From the NCBI GenBank assembly GCA_002341815.1, contig DDOT01000044.1, positions 1-6,713 on the forward strand: a stretch of 6,713 bases of DNA, written 5' to 3'. This DNA is from Thiobacillus sp. UBA2487. Its GTDB lineage: Bacteria > Pseudomonadota > Gammaproteobacteria > Burkholderiales > Sulfuriferulaceae. Positions 6,101 through 6,713 of this stretch are shown here, piece by piece. Position numbers and translations under genes: made by a program. How positions within the stretch are numbered: the stretch's first letter is position 1; the number at the start of each line of letters is the position of its first letter. The notes under the pieces are model-generated. The model was not told where the DNA came from. It saw only the letters and a list, made by a program, of their open reading frames with translations, and searched no databases.

Positions 6101-6713
6101 TCAATGGGCAACAGCGAATCTGACGCGACCATCCGGCCCCACCGTGCCCAGCATATTCAGCACACCAAACAAGCGCTTATCTTCTGTCCACACCTCGCCT
6201 TGCCATTGCAAACCACGGCCATTCTGCCAATCGCCTTGACCTTGGATGTGCACGGGGCCTTGTAAATCATGTAGGGTAAAGTGCTGCATCTGCCCTTTCC
6301 CTTGTCCGCTGACCCGCCAACTACCCAGCGGATTAACCGGCGCAGCGGCAACCCCGGCATCCAGCCAATCAATCTGCCATTGCCCGCGCGTTTGGCGTCC
6401 CACCTGTATATCGCTGGCTGTAACATGCAGTTGCCCGCTTGGCTGCCATTTCATGGCCATTGGAGACAACAATGCCAAGACCCCCACTGGCATGTGCACA
6501 TCAAACCGGGAAACGGAAATCTGCCCTGGACATAACTGCCACTCCGATACATGACCGTCTATCTGCATGTTTATGCCCAAGCAACCATGCCACAGTGTTG
6601 ACGGCACAACCTGCCATCGCACTGGCGTCACCCCCAGCAATACGCCTTGGCCGTGCCACAGCGTACCTTGCGGTTGCACCAATAACGACAATTTGCCGCC
6701 CGGCAACGTCACC
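6101..6713 (-). CDS. gspN: Type II secretion system protein N-like protein (partial, 5' end missing)
   Basis: About 204 C-terminal codons are present; the gene enters across the right edge, so the start and the expected N-terminal membrane anchor are outside the window. A GTG at 6710-6712 is only an internal valine codon. The sequence has the GspN pattern: GTLWHGQGVLLG near the visible start, then VRWQVVPSTLWHG, a repetitive beta-strand and Trp/Gly-rich body, the segment PLGSWRVSGQGKGQ, GPVHIQGQGDW, and a closing LFGVLNMLGTVGPDGRVRFAVAH. GspN proteins are inner-membrane-anchored periplasmic accessories of the type II secretion pathway with an AsmA-like repetitive fold; their exact role is unsettled. 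Whether other gsp genes lie upstream cannot be seen here. An AsmA-like protein outside type II secretion is the main alternative. Confidence 0.75.
   Translation of the reverse strand, partial: VTLPGGKLSLLVQPQGTLWHGQGVLLGVTPVRWQVVPSTLWHGCLGINMQIDGHVSEWQLCPGQISVSRFDVHMPVGVLALLSPMAMKWQPSGQLHVTASDIQVGRQTRGQWQIDWLDAGVAAAPVNPLGSWRVSGQGKGQMQHFTLHDLQGPVHIQGQGDWQNGRGLQWQGEVWTEDKRLFGVLNMLGTVGPDGRVRFAVAH

Noticed and set aside
5713..6123. 136-codon plus-strand ORF running past the aspS stop
   Set aside because: It starts inside aspS in another frame, is Arg-rich like many GC-biased shadow frames, and crosses the hairpin and the end of the convergent gene.

Overview
This 6.7 kb window looks like ordinary chromosomal backbone from a proteobacterium, most likely a beta- or gammaproteobacterium of moderate GC. 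The evidence is the aspartyl-tRNA synthetase sequence, the fmdB / DUF502 / aspS gene order, a type II secretion gspN-like gene, a Ppx/GppA phosphatase and a cytochrome c' next to a b561-type cytochrome. The affiliation is inferred by eye from protein sequence and gene order; no search was run. I see no mobile element, CRISPR array, tRNA or rRNA, and no candidate for a new defence or biosynthetic system.

Layout. Positions 1-135 hold a possible 9-codon tail of an upstream gene (stop at 28-30) and a possible 27-codon leader ORF whose stop overlaps the start of the next gene. A ppx/gppA-type exopolyphosphatase gene follows (136-1647, +). A 108-bp spacer with an inverted repeat and promoter-like elements leads to a b561-family cytochrome b (1756-2430, +). 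Its stop lies 4 bp from the stop of a convergent two-gene unit on the minus strand: a lipoprotein cytochrome c' (2684-3163) followed by a 77-residue membrane protein (2435-2668).

A 244-bp divergent regulatory region (3164-3407) separates this unit from a rightward operon: an FmdB-type zinc ribbon protein (3408-3644), a DUF502 membrane protein (3657-4265) and aspS (4277-6049). A strong hairpin (6057-6092) lies between aspS and the convergent 3' end of a gspN-like gene (6101 to the window edge, -, start missing).

How the genes relate. The cytochrome c' and the cytochrome b are the most suggestive functional pair: a membrane di-haem protein that could pass quinol electrons to a membrane-tethered periplasmic c-type cytochrome. 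AspRS carries the residues (H30, G81) associated with non-discriminating enzymes. The organism may therefore form Asn-tRNA(Asn) indirectly through Asp-tRNA(Asn) and GatCAB. The most useful second-look items are these two, the leader ORF coupled to ppx, and the repeats in the divergent promoter region.
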